64,000 nt of DNA from Chitinophaga filiformis (GTDB lineage: Bacteria; Bacteroidota; Bacteroidia; Chitinophagales; Chitinophagaceae): the NCBI RefSeq assembly GCF_900102545.1, contig NZ_FNBN01000003.1, positions 983,461 to 1,047,460 on the forward strand, read 5' to 3'. The notes under the pieces were generated by a model. The model was not told the DNA's origin. It searched no databases and saw nothing but the letters and a program-made list of their open reading frames with translations. Shown piece by piece: positions 19,255-28,308 of this stretch (the stretch's first letter is position 1; each line of letters starts with the position of its first letter). The translations under genes and the position numbers were made by a program.

Positions 19255-19262
19255 TACATTTG
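19255..19262 (+). promoter_or_regulatory. Possible Bacteroidota -7 element before the DinB-like gene
   Basis: TACATTTG fits the Bacteroidota -7 consensus TAnnTTTG and lies 24 bases before the ATG at 19287. I see no clear -33 TTG at the expected distance, so this is only a candidate. Confidence 0.25.
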
Positions 19263-19286
19263 GTATTGTACCATCATTTATTTCCC

Positions 19287-19817
19287 ATGAAAAGAACTGA
19301 ATGGTTTAAAAGAACCTTTCCCATAATTGAAGACAATGGCCTGTTACCTTGCATCATGGAACGTCTCAGTGGAACGCCGGCGCGTGTAGAAGAAATAATC
19401 GGCCAGCTGGATCCTGACCTGCTGACAATAAAACCAAACGGCAAGTGGAGCATTAAAGAAGAGATAGGACATCTTGGCGATATTGAACCCTTGTGGGACA
19501 GGAGGATTGACGATTTTGTAAACGGATTGACAGAGCTGAGGCCGGCAGACCTGACAAATCAGGCTACGCATGATGCTGATCATAATGCTACAAAAATAGT
19601 GACACTACTGCAACGCTTCAGGGAACAACGGCAGGCATTGGTGGATAAGCTTCTCACATTGACAGATGAACAACTGGAAAGAAAGGCATTGCACCCAAGA
19701 CTGAAAACACCGATGCGGGTCATTGATCTGGCATATTTTACTGCAGAGCATGATGATCATCATCTGGCGTGCGTGCGGGAAATTGTGAAGGAGTATTCCG
19801 GTGAATATAAGGTATAA
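19287..19817 (+). CDS. DinB-like metal-dependent four-helix protein
   Basis: About 176 residues from the ATG at 19287 (MKRTEWFKRTF); the longer reading needs a TTG. The protein belongs to the DinB/YfiT four-helix bundle family. Three histidines in positions expected for a divalent-metal site are visible: EIGHLGD and AEHDDHHLA. Related proteins act as metal-dependent thiol S-transferases or are of unknown function. The gene stands alone, and a bidirectional terminator follows 73 bases after its stop codon. Confidence 0.85.
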   Translation: MKRTEWFKRTFPIIEDNGLLPCIMERLSGTPARVEEIIGQLDPDLLTIKPNGKWSIKEEIGHLGDIEPLWDRRIDDFVNGLTELRPADLTNQATHDADHNATKIVTLLQRFREQRQALVDKLLTLTDEQLERKALHPRLKTPMRVIDLAYFTAEHDDHHLACVREIVKEYSGEYKV

Positions 19818-19890
19818 ATATAGTCTTCACTTTAAAGGCCCGGATAATCTCCGGATTATCTCTATGCTTCAACTGTGTACGTCGAAAAAA

Positions 19891-19921
19891 ATGGCTGCAT
19901 CAAAATATCTGATGCAGCCAT
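19891..19921. terminator. Bidirectional terminator
   Basis: A perfect 12-bp stem (ATGGCTGCATCA at 19891-19902, its complement at 19910-19921) with a 7-base loop is flanked by an A-run on the left and a T-rich run on the right. It serves the convergent DinB-like gene (plus) and the large cytochrome gene (minus). A smaller GATAATC/GATTATC hairpin lies just upstream near 19840-19860. Confidence 0.9.
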
Positions 19922-19943
19922 TTCTTTATAGCAAATAAGCGTA

Positions 19944-22900
19944 TTAATTATCTGTCTTCTGTTCCGCCAAAAAGCTCACCACATCTCTTATTTCTTTCTT
20001 TGACAGGATTTGTGTCATATTCGGCATACTCGATTGAGCGTACTCTTTATGCGTGATCTGATCAGCAGCAATGGTACGTTCGGTATCTCCTTCCTTGATT
20101 GTTATCCCTGTTTTAGTTTCTCCTTTCAGAATACCACTCAGCTTTTTACCATCCTTCAGTTCCAGTATTACCATACCAAATCCTGGCGCCAGTCGCGCGC
20201 TGGGGGTGATAAGCGCCTGTAGTATCTGTTCCCTTGAAATACGACCCGCAACACCATTTAAGCGTGGGCCTGCGGTGCCGCCACGGTCATCATACGAGTG
20301 GCAACGCATACACTGGGAGTTCTCATTATGGAAAAATATCTGCCGGCCCCGTCTTGGATCACCACCCAGCAGACAACTGCGATAGGAGGCCATCATATCG
20401 TTGGAAGACAGTTTACTGTTCACCGCTTTGTAACGGGTTGCCAGTTGTGTAGAGCGACTGCTATCAATGGCCTCACCCAGTTCAAGATAAATATCAGGAT
20501 CCAGCTGGCCGGCAGCCATCTTATCCAGCAGGTCGTTCAGCGGTTTCTCTGTATACTGTGACGGCAATTTGCCCAGCGTGAGCAGAGCAGCCTGTTTTTC
20601 CTCCATCGTCTTGTTTGCAATAACCCCTGTGAGCAGGTTTACCATTACATTTTCGGATAAATGCATTTTTCCCAGGAGATCCAGACCAGTTACGCGTACT
20701 GTCTTTTCCTTGTCAGCCAATGCAGCAGTGATGCCTTGTTCTACACCGGCATCCTGGAGGGCTACCAGTGCTTCCAACGCAGTTGCACGCATTTCTGCAT
20801 CTTTGTCCGCCTTTACAGCGGCGAGCAATTGAGGGCCTGCCTGTTTGATCTGCAGTTTGGCAATGGCCTTCGCAGCGCTGATGCGTACCGGCAAGTCTTT
20901 GTCCTTTAACAGGGCTGTGAGTGGTGCCGTGGAAAGATTCACTACAGGTGCAGGATTCCTTTTTACTTCTCCACGCAGTCTGCCGTCAACGCGGTCCAGT
21001 ACAGATGGTTTCGCCCATACGCTTAAAGCGTCTATTGCTTCTGCCCGCATAGGCGCCGGACTGCCTGCTTTTTGAGAATAGGCCACCAGGTTGTGCATGG
21101 CGGCGTCTGTACCGACGCGCAGGTTAGCGTTGATAACACGGCGGATCAGGGCTTCATTTTTAAAAGTGGTAGTACCCAGCAGGTTAGCCAGGGCTGGTAA
21201 TGCCCCATTAATAGAGAGGTCATCGTTGATAGCGCGGGCAGTCTCTGTTACTACAAATTCGTCTTTATCGTTCAGAAATGCTGCTATACCCGGATGGCTC
21301 ATCCTTCTCAGGGCCACTACAGCAGCAATGCGCAGTGCACGGGAAGGGCTGTTGGCCAGCGCAATCAGTGGTTCTGCCTGACCTATGCGGGACAGTGCGA
21401 GGGCGCCTGCATGCCGCTGATAGGCGTCTACGTCATTATTCGCTTCCAGGAAGGAGATAAGTGGTTGTACGGCAGGAGCGTACTGAATCCTACCCAGGGC
21501 TTCTGCTGCAAAGAAACGTGCACGGCTGGCCGTATCCTTCAGGACTGGTACAAGGGCTGCTCCGGCTTCCTTATAGCGGATATCACCCAGCCATTTGGCT
21601 GCCTGGGCCCGTATTTCAGGATCATTGTCCTTTAACAGGGGTAACAATGCTTTGGCATATTGTTTATCCTGGCGGGCCAGCTGGCTAAGTCCCCAGATAG
21701 CGTGTACCCTTGCTAACTGGTTGTCAGTTTGTTTTAATGCCTGTTCGAATAGCGGAGCGCCTTTTTCTTTACGTTTTACCAGCTCAAACTGGGCTTTCAT
21801 GCGAACGCGCATATCAGGATTCTTCAGCAGGTCGCCCAGTTCTGTTTCCTTACGTTTGCTGAAATCTTCTGCCAGTAAGGATTTAGTAGTTTTTCTTTCC
21901 GCAGTGGCGGCGGCTGTTTTATCATCCAGCTTCCAGATACGTCCGTAGTTATGTGTACCCCAGCCATCTATCCAATCGGCTACATATAAAGCTCCATCTG
22001 GCCCGAAGTCAATGCCGGTAGCCAGTACGCCACCCAGCACTTTCTTATGCTCACCCAACTCAAAGGTGGCGCCTTTAGGGTTCAGCTTAAATGCGTGTAT
22101 ACCGGAGCTGGAAGGGTTGCCTACAAACTCTGCTACAAAGAATGTGTTCTTATAAGCGGGGCCCAAAGCGGTACCCGGATTATATACAAAACCACAAGGA
22201 CCATTTACGAAGTTGCTGATACAGGGGGTGATATAAGCCGCCTGACCTTCGAAACGGGGCGTGTACATCTTTTCATCCATCCATACCTTGTAGGTGTTAT
22301 TGTCCTGATCGCGGTATTTACCGTATTGCCAGTTGCTGCGCCAGCCCTGATCACCGCCATTCACCAGGTATACCAGGCGCTCGCTTTCACCGGGGTGGTC
22401 GCCGTCATTGTCTTCGCTGATGATGTTGCCATATTCATCAAAGGCAAATTCGTGCGTATTACGGATGCCATAGGAATAGATCTCAAAATCGCTGCCATCC
22501 GGGTTGGAACGGGCCAGTACCCCACAGTTGGGGAAGGACCATTGTTGTCCATCGGGTCCTTTACCGTTAAAGCCGATATCACCTATCTGCCAGTAAATGC
22601 GTCCATCAGGACCCATTTCCACGCCTGACATGCCATGGCCACTGAAGCCCACATGGATACCGTATCCGTGGGAAATAGATGTTTTTTCATCTGCAATGCC
22701 GTCATGGTTTTTGTCACGTATACGCCAGAGGTCCGGCGCTACAGCCAGGAACAGGTCATCGCCTTCTGCGAGTACCCCGCCGGCAACATCGGTTACCTCA
22801 TCGTGGAAGTCGTCCACTACCAATTGTGCCTGATCTGCTACACCGTCTCCGGATACATCATCCAGACGGTATACGTGTTCCTTTTCTATGGTCAGGTCCC

Positions 22901-23357
22901 GCCAGTCGTGCGAGCTGTCGCCATTCAGGTCATCCAGCCACAAGTTCTTTTTGCTGTTCTCGGGAGACAGCTCCTTATGCAGGAAGGCACGGCGGTCTTC
23001 TACCGTTTGCAGACTGATGGATGGAATTTCCCAATCGCGGTGCCCGCGTATGTCAAATTCAGAATGTTTCTGCCTGTCGGTGGTGGTGTAATACACCCTT
23101 CCCTGGTCGTCTATATCAATAGCAATAGGAGATATCACCAGTGAGTCAATACCCCATAGGGTAAGGGACAGATTATCCGCCAGTTCAGGCTTTACCATGG
23201 CGCCAATAGAGTCTGCCAGATGGGCCGTAAGGATAGTATCCATTCGTTTGATGCGCTTGTCTGCCGGGCCGGCATCCTGTTTACAGGCAGGAAGACAGGC
23301 CGCGGAAAAGAGCAATGTTGCCAGAATTGGATCTTTTAAAGCATGCAGTTGTTTCAT
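19944..23357 (-). CDS. Large lipoprotein: sugar-dehydrogenase-like beta-propeller, HEAT repeats and C-terminal cytochrome c
   Basis: About 1137 residues from the ATG at 23357 (MKQLHALKDP); an upstream TTG adds 4. The signal peptide ends in a lipobox (LPAC then KQD). The N-terminal half (about 50-470) is a putative membrane-bound dehydrogenase propeller of the glucose/sorbosone type, with GIHVGFSGHGMSGVEMGPDG and ATGIDFGPDGALYVADW. Residues about 510-970 are HEAT-type alpha repeats. The C-terminus carries one c-type heme site, CMRCH (20298-20312), with a likely Met ligand in SSMPNM. Similar architectures are known in Planctomycetes, Verrucomicrobia and Bacteroidota. It probably oxidises a carbohydrate or alcohol at the envelope and passes electrons to its heme; the substrate is unknown. 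It is monocistronic. Confidence 0.82.
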   Translation of the reverse strand: MKQLHALKDPILATLLFSAACLPACKQDAGPADKRIKRMDTILTAHLADSIGAMVKPELADNLSLTLWGIDSLVISPIAIDIDDQGRVYYTTTDRQKHSEFDIRGHRDWEIPSISLQTVEDRRAFLHKELSPENSKKNLWLDDLNGDSSHDWRDLTIEKEHVYRLDDVSGDGVADQAQLVVDDFHDEVTDVAGGVLAEGDDLFLAVAPDLWRIRDKNHDGIADEKTSISHGYGIHVGFSGHGMSGVEMGPDGRIYWQIGDIGFNGKGPDGQQWSFPNCGVLARSNPDGSDFEIYSYGIRNTHEFAFDEYGNIISEDNDGDHPGESERLVYLVNGGDQGWRSNWQYGKYRDQDNNTYKVWMDEKMYTPRFEGQAAYITPCISNFVNGPCGFVYNPGTALGPAYKNTFFVAEFVGNPSSSGIHAFKLNPKGATFELGEHKKVLGGVLATGIDFGPDGALYVADWIDGWGTHNYGRIWKLDDKTAAATAERKTTKSLLAEDFSKRKETELGDLLKNPDMRVRMKAQFELVKRKEKGAPLFEQALKQTDNQLARVHAIWGLSQLARQDKQYAKALLPLLKDNDPEIRAQAAKWLGDIRYKEAGAALVPVLKDTASRARFFAAEALGRIQYAPAVQPLISFLEANNDVDAYQRHAGALALSRIGQAEPLIALANSPSRALRIAAVVALRRMSHPGIAAFLNDKDEFVVTETARAINDDLSINGALPALANLLGTTTFKNEALIRRVINANLRVGTDAAMHNLVAYSQKAGSPAPMRAEAIDALSVWAKPSVLDRVDGRLRGEVKRNPAPVVNLSTAPLTALLKDKDLPVRISAAKAIAKLQIKQAGPQLLAAVKADKDAEMRATALEALVALQDAGVEQGITAALADKEKTVRVTGLDLLGKMHLSENVMVNLLTGVIANKTMEEKQAALLTLGKLPSQYTEKPLNDLLDKMAAGQLDPDIYLELGEAIDSSRSTQLATRYKAVNSKLSSNDMMASYRSCLLGGDPRRGRQIFFHNENSQCMRCHSYDDRGGTAGPRLNGVAGRISREQILQALITPSARLAPGFGMVILELKDGKKLSGILKGETKTGITIKEGDTERTIAADQITHKEYAQSSMPNMTQILSKKEIRDVVSFLAEQKTDN

Positions 23358-23565
23358 AATAGGAAGCAATGATTGTCAATTGTACACAATTATATAGTTA
23401 AAACCTGACCGATTAAGATAGGGCAAAAAAAATGCAGAAGGGAATATTTTTTTTGAATGGAAGGACAGGTGGAGCAGATTCGCAAGGTTTGTTGGATAGA
23501 AAGCTCTATTTTGGTGTCAACATTGTTTTATCCAGATACCATTAATAACCAAACTATACATCCCA

Positions 23566-25101
23566 ATGAAAATTAGATTTATCCTTTTCATGATACTTAT
23601 AGTAATAATAAGTAGCAGGCCGAATGTAGCGAAAGCTCAGGACACTGTCTGGCGAGTATTCGATGTAGGAAGACTCGACTCTATCAATTCAACTATACTA
23701 AAAGAGAAACGGCTTTTGCAGGTATTCGTACCTCAAAGCTATAAGCCGGGCAGCACTGAAAAATATGATGTGCTGTATGTACTTGATGGCGGTAACTGGA
23801 ACACCGGCTTAATAAACAAGGTGCAACGATTTGTAGAAGGAGAGGGGTATATGCCTCCAACTATCGTTGTGAGCGTGCTGGGTATCGATCGTATTAAAGA
23901 CTTCACGCCCACTCATATAGATGACTGGAAAACCTCGGGAGGTGCAGCTAACTTCCTTGGTTTTATCAAGGATGAACTGATCCCCTATATCAATAAAGCA
24001 TATCCATCTAATGGGGATAATACAATATGGGGGCATTCATTAGGCGGGATGTTTGTTATCAATGCAATGTTAAATGAGCCCAAAACCTTTAAATCATATA
24101 TTGCTGTTGATCCAAGTCTCTGGTGGGATAATCTCTATATACAAAAGATCGCACCTGGTAAGTTGCCCGCATTGGCTGGTTCCAATATCACGCTATTCAT
24201 GAGTGGCAGAGAGGGCAAGGATGGTGAAGGCATGAGGATTGCCAGTATGGATACTGTCCTGGAAAAAATGGCTCCTGCAGGATTGACCTGGAAGCATATT
24301 AATTATCCAGATGAAACACACAGTTCGGTAAGGTTTAAAAGCATATATGATGGATTGAAGTATTCTTATGGATGGCATAACGGTCAGATTGAATTTCATC
24401 CGATGAATGGTATCGTGTCGAAAGACAAACCTTTGAAAGTATGGTACTTTGGTGATACGACAAAAGCTTATTATACGCTTGATGGCACCCAACCTACAAT
24501 TTCGTCTGCCAAAGTATTGCCTGAGATCAATATAACTGATGCTACAAAAATCACTGTAAAACAGTTCACCAACCGGTCACGTTATGATAAAATAAAAACT
24601 GGTGAGTTTACCGCTGGAAATGCTTTAAGTCCTGTTTCAAAACAAAAGAATATACAGGCAGGCGGTTTTCATTATGCTTATTATGAAGGTAAATGGGATA
24701 GCACCACAAACTTTAAGAATCTGAAGCCACAACAGGAGGGCATCACCACTGCCGATTTCGATGCAGATAAGCTGCCGCGTAAGAATGATTTTGCTTTGGT
24801 GATAGATGGACTATTGCAGACAAAAGAAGATGGCTATTATATCTTCGTGCTGGATGCTGACAAAGATTCGAAACTATATCTTAACAACAAGCTACTGATA
24901 CAATGGAAAGGTTCTTACAGCAACCGCACGTATTCATACATCTTACCTCTGGAAAAGGGGTATTATCCTTTTCGATTGGAATATCTGCATACGCATGAAG
25001 ATTTTAAATTAAAGCTGTCTTATCTCACACCGGGTATACTGAATACTAAGGAGCCTATTCCAATTCCCGTGGATCTTCAATATCGTGTGGGAGATAAGTG
25101 A
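23566..25101 (+). CDS. Secreted esterase (EsteraseD-like) with chitobiase-C-type and PA14 domains
   Basis: A 511-residue exported protein with a signal peptide ending at AKAQ. Residues about 30-270 are an esterase D-like alpha/beta hydrolase: the nucleophile motif is GHSLGGM, the oxyanion region is YVLDGGNW, and a late histidine is in PDETHSS. Residues about 280-350 (YYTLDGTQPTISSAKV) match the chitobiase/beta-hexosaminidase C-terminal domain, and 355-505 a PA14 domain (FHYAYYEGKWDST, DADKDSKLYLNNKLLI). PA14 and the C-terminal chitobiase domain usually bind carbohydrate, so this is likely a carbohydrate esterase acting on plant or microbial polymers (inference). Confidence 0.88.
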   Translation: MKIRFILFMILIVIISSRPNVAKAQDTVWRVFDVGRLDSINSTILKEKRLLQVFVPQSYKPGSTEKYDVLYVLDGGNWNTGLINKVQRFVEGEGYMPPTIVVSVLGIDRIKDFTPTHIDDWKTSGGAANFLGFIKDELIPYINKAYPSNGDNTIWGHSLGGMFVINAMLNEPKTFKSYIAVDPSLWWDNLYIQKIAPGKLPALAGSNITLFMSGREGKDGEGMRIASMDTVLEKMAPAGLTWKHINYPDETHSSVRFKSIYDGLKYSYGWHNGQIEFHPMNGIVSKDKPLKVWYFGDTTKAYYTLDGTQPTISSAKVLPEINITDATKITVKQFTNRSRYDKIKTGEFTAGNALSPVSKQKNIQAGGFHYAYYEGKWDSTTNFKNLKPQQEGITTADFDADKLPRKNDFALVIDGLLQTKEDGYYIFVLDADKDSKLYLNNKLLIQWKGSYSNRTYSYILPLEKGYYPFRLEYLHTHEDFKLKLSYLTPGILNTKEPIPIPVDLQYRVGDK

Positions 25102-25144
25102 TACGTATACAATTCTTATAGTAATGCTGCTTAGTATGGATCTG

Positions 25145-25187
25145 ACAGCCTGCCCGGAACGTATGGGCAGGCTGTTTCTCTTGTTTT
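25145..25187 (+). terminator. Terminator after the esterase gene
   Basis: An 11-bp perfect stem (ACAGCCTGCCC at 25145-25155 with 25165-25175) and a 9-base loop are followed by a T-rich stretch (TTCTCTTGTTTT). It lies 43 bases after the stop codon. Confidence 0.88.
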
Positions 25188-25309
25188 CCAACCTAACACA
25201 AATTTTTTTTAAATTTCATTTGGAAAAAATATTCACTTTATTTTAAATTAGCGGGCCTTTTTAAAAGGCGCTTTTGTTTTATTAATGAATTTAAGTATTT
25301 GTTAGTTTT

Positions 25310-26179
25310 ATGTTAGCGCTAATTCGTCAATCCCGGCGAAACGAGGGCCGAGGATTCCGCCTTTACATCCCTTTCTGTCTTATTGTTGCGGTATTTTCTT
25401 TTGTTCCACTTTCATTTAAGGGTAGTCCCCCGGCCCGTGCCCGGACTTCGACGTTCACCGCCCGCCTGATCAATCTGGAAGCAACATCCAGGGAAACATT
25501 CAGGTACAATGCCTCCCTGTACAATGGAAGGAATCATGCAGCCATCTTTGAATTCAATGCCCCTGTACCAGCCGGTTGGAGCACAACATTCCGGGTAGAT
25601 GGCATGCAGGTTACCTCCTTCAGGCTCGATTCAAACAGGACACAGGATGTGTCCATAGAGATCGTACCCTCGCCTGCGGTAACACCGGGGAAATATAATA
25701 TTCCGGTTACCGCTGTCGCTGAAGGTGATACCTTACTCCTTGCACTGGAGGCCGTTGTCAAGGGAACATATGCTGTGGAGCTGACAACTCCGGACGGGCG
25801 TTTGAGCGACGAAATTACGGAGGGCAGCCGCAAACCTATTCACCTGACAATAAAGAACACCGGCTCGCTTCCCCTTGACGGGCTGGAGTTATCCGCACAA
25901 TCGCCACCCAAATGGGACGCTACTTTTGAGCCGGCTAAAATTGAGCGGCTGGAGGCTGGTAAATCAATAGATGTTATTGCAAAGTTGCATGTACCAGACA
26001 AAACGATTGCCGGTGATTATGTGACGAATTTCACTGTTAAGAATGCCAATGCAACCGCCAATGCTACTTTTCGTATGACGGTTACCACTTCATGGCTGGC
26101 AGGCTGGCTGGGCATATCGGTGATCCTGTTGGCTATTGCAATTATCTATTACCTGATCCGAAAATACGGCAGAAGATAA
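25310..26179 (+). CDS. NEW3-domain membrane protein of an ABC export operon
   Basis: A 289-residue protein with an N-terminal hydrophobic segment (about 19-37), two beta-sandwich repeats of the NEW3 type (about 45-155 and 160-265; note PAGWSTTF and PPKWDATFEPAKIERLEAG), a C-terminal membrane span (about 263-283) and a basic tail (IRKYGRR). The bulk should face outside the cytoplasmic membrane. The ABC ATPase gene starts 12 bases after its stop codon, and the permease gene follows, so it is probably an accessory part of this transporter. The exported substrate is unknown. The start ATG has no obvious ribosome binding site, as is common in Bacteroidota. Confidence 0.8.
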   Translation: MLALIRQSRRNEGRGFRLYIPFCLIVAVFSFVPLSFKGSPPARARTSTFTARLINLEATSRETFRYNASLYNGRNHAAIFEFNAPVPAGWSTTFRVDGMQVTSFRLDSNRTQDVSIEIVPSPAVTPGKYNIPVTAVAEGDTLLLALEAVVKGTYAVELTTPDGRLSDEITEGSRKPIHLTIKNTGSLPLDGLELSAQSPPKWDATFEPAKIERLEAGKSIDVIAKLHVPDKTIAGDYVTNFTVKNANATANATFRMTVTTSWLAGWLGISVILLAIAIIYYLIRKYGRR

Positions 26180-26191
26180 GCGTGTTTACAT

Positions 26192-27208
26192 ATGGAAAAC
26201 GCAATTATTGAACTGGAAGGATTGACAAAATTCTATGGTTCTCTGAAAGCTGTAGACAATCTCCATCTAAGGATTAATGCCGGTGAAGTATTCGGTTTGC
26301 TGGGGCCGAATGGCGCTGGCAAGACCACTACCATATTGATGATGCTGGGGCTTACCGAGCCTTCCGGCGGCATGGCAAGAGTATGTGGTTTTAATGCCAC
26401 TAAAGATCCTATCAGCGTAAAACGCAAGGTCGGTTATATGCCCGATAGTGTGGGGTTCTATGATAATATGACCGCTTTCGAGAACCTGTCATATATCGCC
26501 AGATTGAATGGTATACCCGCACATGATGTGTATCATCGTGTGCAGGAAATGATGGAACTGGTAGGATTGGGTGCTGCCATGCACAAAAAGACCAGCGCTT
26601 ATTCCCGTGGTATGAAACAACGACTGGGCCTGGCAGATGTATTGATCAGGCAACCGGAAGTGATCATCCTGGATGAACCAACACTTGGTATTGATCCTAC
26701 AGGAGTAAAAGAGTTCCTACATCTTATCCGGCAATTGAGCCGCCAGCAAGGTATTACCGTATTACTTTCTTCTCATCACCTGCATCAGGTGCAACAAGTT
26801 TGCGACCGTGTAGGAATTTTTGTTGGCGGTAAACTGCTGGCAGAAGGCGACATTCATCAACTCTCCCAGCATCTGTTTTCTGAAGAGGCCTACCTGGTAA
26901 CGATAACGGTAAAGGATGCGCTGTCTGATACCACGGCATGGGAATCAATGCTGTTGCAAATGGAGGCTGTCAAAAAGGTGACGGCATCAGGCAACACCAT
27001 TGAGGTGTCCTGTACCGGAAATATCACTCCCAAATTGGTAAGATTCCTTGTAGAGAAAGGTTTCGACATTATGGGAGTACATCAGAAGGAATATGGATTA
27101 GAAGAAATTTATCAACGGTATTTTGATAATAATCTAACTGAAAACGTGTCTCATGGAAAGTCCAGTGGTTTATTTCAAAGATCTTTTTTCAGGAAGACTG
27201 CACAGTAA
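26192..27208 (+). CDS. ABC transporter ATP-binding protein
   Basis: A 338-residue nucleotide-binding subunit. It has Walker A (GPNGAGKTT), the signature motif (YSRGMKQRLG), Walker B (VIILDEPTLGIDP) and the H-loop (SSHHL), all intact. After about residue 225 a DUF-like C-terminal domain is present, as in exporters of the CcmA/NatA type. The last 56 bases overlap the permease gene, in another frame. It likely powers the permease encoded next to it. Confidence 0.95.
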   Translation: MENAIIELEGLTKFYGSLKAVDNLHLRINAGEVFGLLGPNGAGKTTTILMMLGLTEPSGGMARVCGFNATKDPISVKRKVGYMPDSVGFYDNMTAFENLSYIARLNGIPAHDVYHRVQEMMELVGLGAAMHKKTSAYSRGMKQRLGLADVLIRQPEVIILDEPTLGIDPTGVKEFLHLIRQLSRQQGITVLLSSHHLHQVQQVCDRVGIFVGGKLLAEGDIHQLSQHLFSEEAYLVTITVKDALSDTTAWESMLLQMEAVKKVTASGNTIEVSCTGNITPKLVRFLVEKGFDIMGVHQKEYGLEEIYQRYFDNNLTENVSHGKSSGLFQRSFFRKTAQ

Positions 27209-28196
27209 AAAAGCAGGAAGCCGAGGTGTATCAGATGCGGTATCCCGTCAGCAGCCCTTTGTAGTGATGGTACGTAAAGAAGTTGCCGATCATATCCGCA
27301 GCTGGCGGTTTATTGTATTACTTATACTTATTGTATTGACTTTTGCAGGAGCAATGTATGTTTCCCTGAGCAATCTGAAAGCGGCGGTTTCGAATGAAAA
27401 CGATCCGGACCGCCTGTTCCTTTACCTGAAATTGCTGACGGCAACAGACGGGTCGCTTCCTCCCTTTCATATTTTCATGAGCTTTCTGGGAGCTCTTCTG
27501 GGCATCAGCCTGGGATTTGATGCGATTAACGCAGAGCGGAACAATGGTACGCTGATCAGGCTACTGGCACAACCGGTGTACAGGGATAATTTGTTGCTCG
27601 CCAAATTTGTGAGTGCCCTGGTCGTAGTAGCTGTTTTGTTTTTGTCACTTAGCCTGCTGATGATCGGTGGTGGGCTGATTATTACCGGTGTCAGGATCGA
27701 AGGGGCTGAATTTTGCCGGATATTGTCTTTTGTGGTACTTACTGTGCTGTATGTAGGCTTTTGGTTAAGCCTGGCAATACTGCTTTCTGTAAAGTTCCGG
27801 CAGGCCACCACTTCTGCACTCACGGCCATTGGCATCTGGTTGTTCTTTACTGTTTTTTACAGGATTGTCGTAAACATGATCGTAAAGTCTTTCTTTCCGG
27901 ATCCCAATTTCATGGCACAGGAGGATATTCTTTTTTACAACAATGTAATACTTGATCTGCTTCGCCTGGCGCCGAGCCAGTTATATACAGATGCTACAAC
28001 AACCTTGCTGATGCCTTCAGTCAGAAGTCTCGGTCCTTTGACTATGGAACAGATGGCAGGGGCTATTCCTTCACCCTTGTCTGTGCGGGAAAGTATATTG
28101 ATCGTGTGGCCGCAGGTGAGTGGGTTACTCGCTGCAACAGCGGTTTGTTTTGCACTGGCGTACTTCTGGTTTATGAGGGCGGAAATAAGGACCTGA
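27153..28196 (+). CDS. ABC transporter permease (ABC-2 type)
   Basis: A 347-residue membrane protein with about six spans. It starts inside the ATPase gene (ATG 27153), overlapping it by 56 bases. An internal ATG at 27267 would remove the overlap, but the reading MESPVVYFKDLF looks plausible. The segment GFDAINAERNNGTLIRLLAQP is the ABC-2-type 'E..xGTL..LL..P' coupling segment. It forms the export channel with the ATPase and the NEW3 protein. The substrate is unknown. Confidence 0.9.
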   Translation: MESPVVYFKDLFSGRLHSKKAGSRGVSDAVSRQQPFVVMVRKEVADHIRSWRFIVLLILIVLTFAGAMYVSLSNLKAAVSNENDPDRLFLYLKLLTATDGSLPPFHIFMSFLGALLGISLGFDAINAERNNGTLIRLLAQPVYRDNLLLAKFVSALVVVAVLFLSLSLLMIGGGLIITGVRIEGAEFCRILSFVVLTVLYVGFWLSLAILLSVKFRQATTSALTAIGIWLFFTVFYRIVVNMIVKSFFPDPNFMAQEDILFYNNVILDLLRLAPSQLYTDATTTLLMPSVRSLGPLTMEQMAGAIPSPLSVRESILIVWPQVSGLLAATAVCFALAYFWFMRAEIRT

Positions 28197-28246
28197 GTTG
28201 TCGCAATCGTAGTGCTATAGAACATCGAATAACGTATATAAACTAT

Positions 28247-28279
28247 GCAAAAAGGGTCCGGTATCAGGACCCTTTTTGC
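28247..28279. terminator. Bidirectional terminator
   Basis: A perfect 13-bp stem (GCAAAAAGGGTCC at 28247-28259 with 28267-28279) and a 7-base loop contain an A-tract on the left and a T-tract on the right. It serves the convergent permease gene (plus) and the beta-helix gene (minus). Confidence 0.9.
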
Positions 28280-28308
28280 ATCATAATGCCTTGACATATT
28301 TATCTCTT

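Noticed and set aside
23378..23391. Dyad AATTGT-AC-ACAATT before the cytochrome lipoprotein gene
   Set aside because: Only six bases per arm in AT-rich DNA, and it lies about 20 bases before the start codon; chance is likely.
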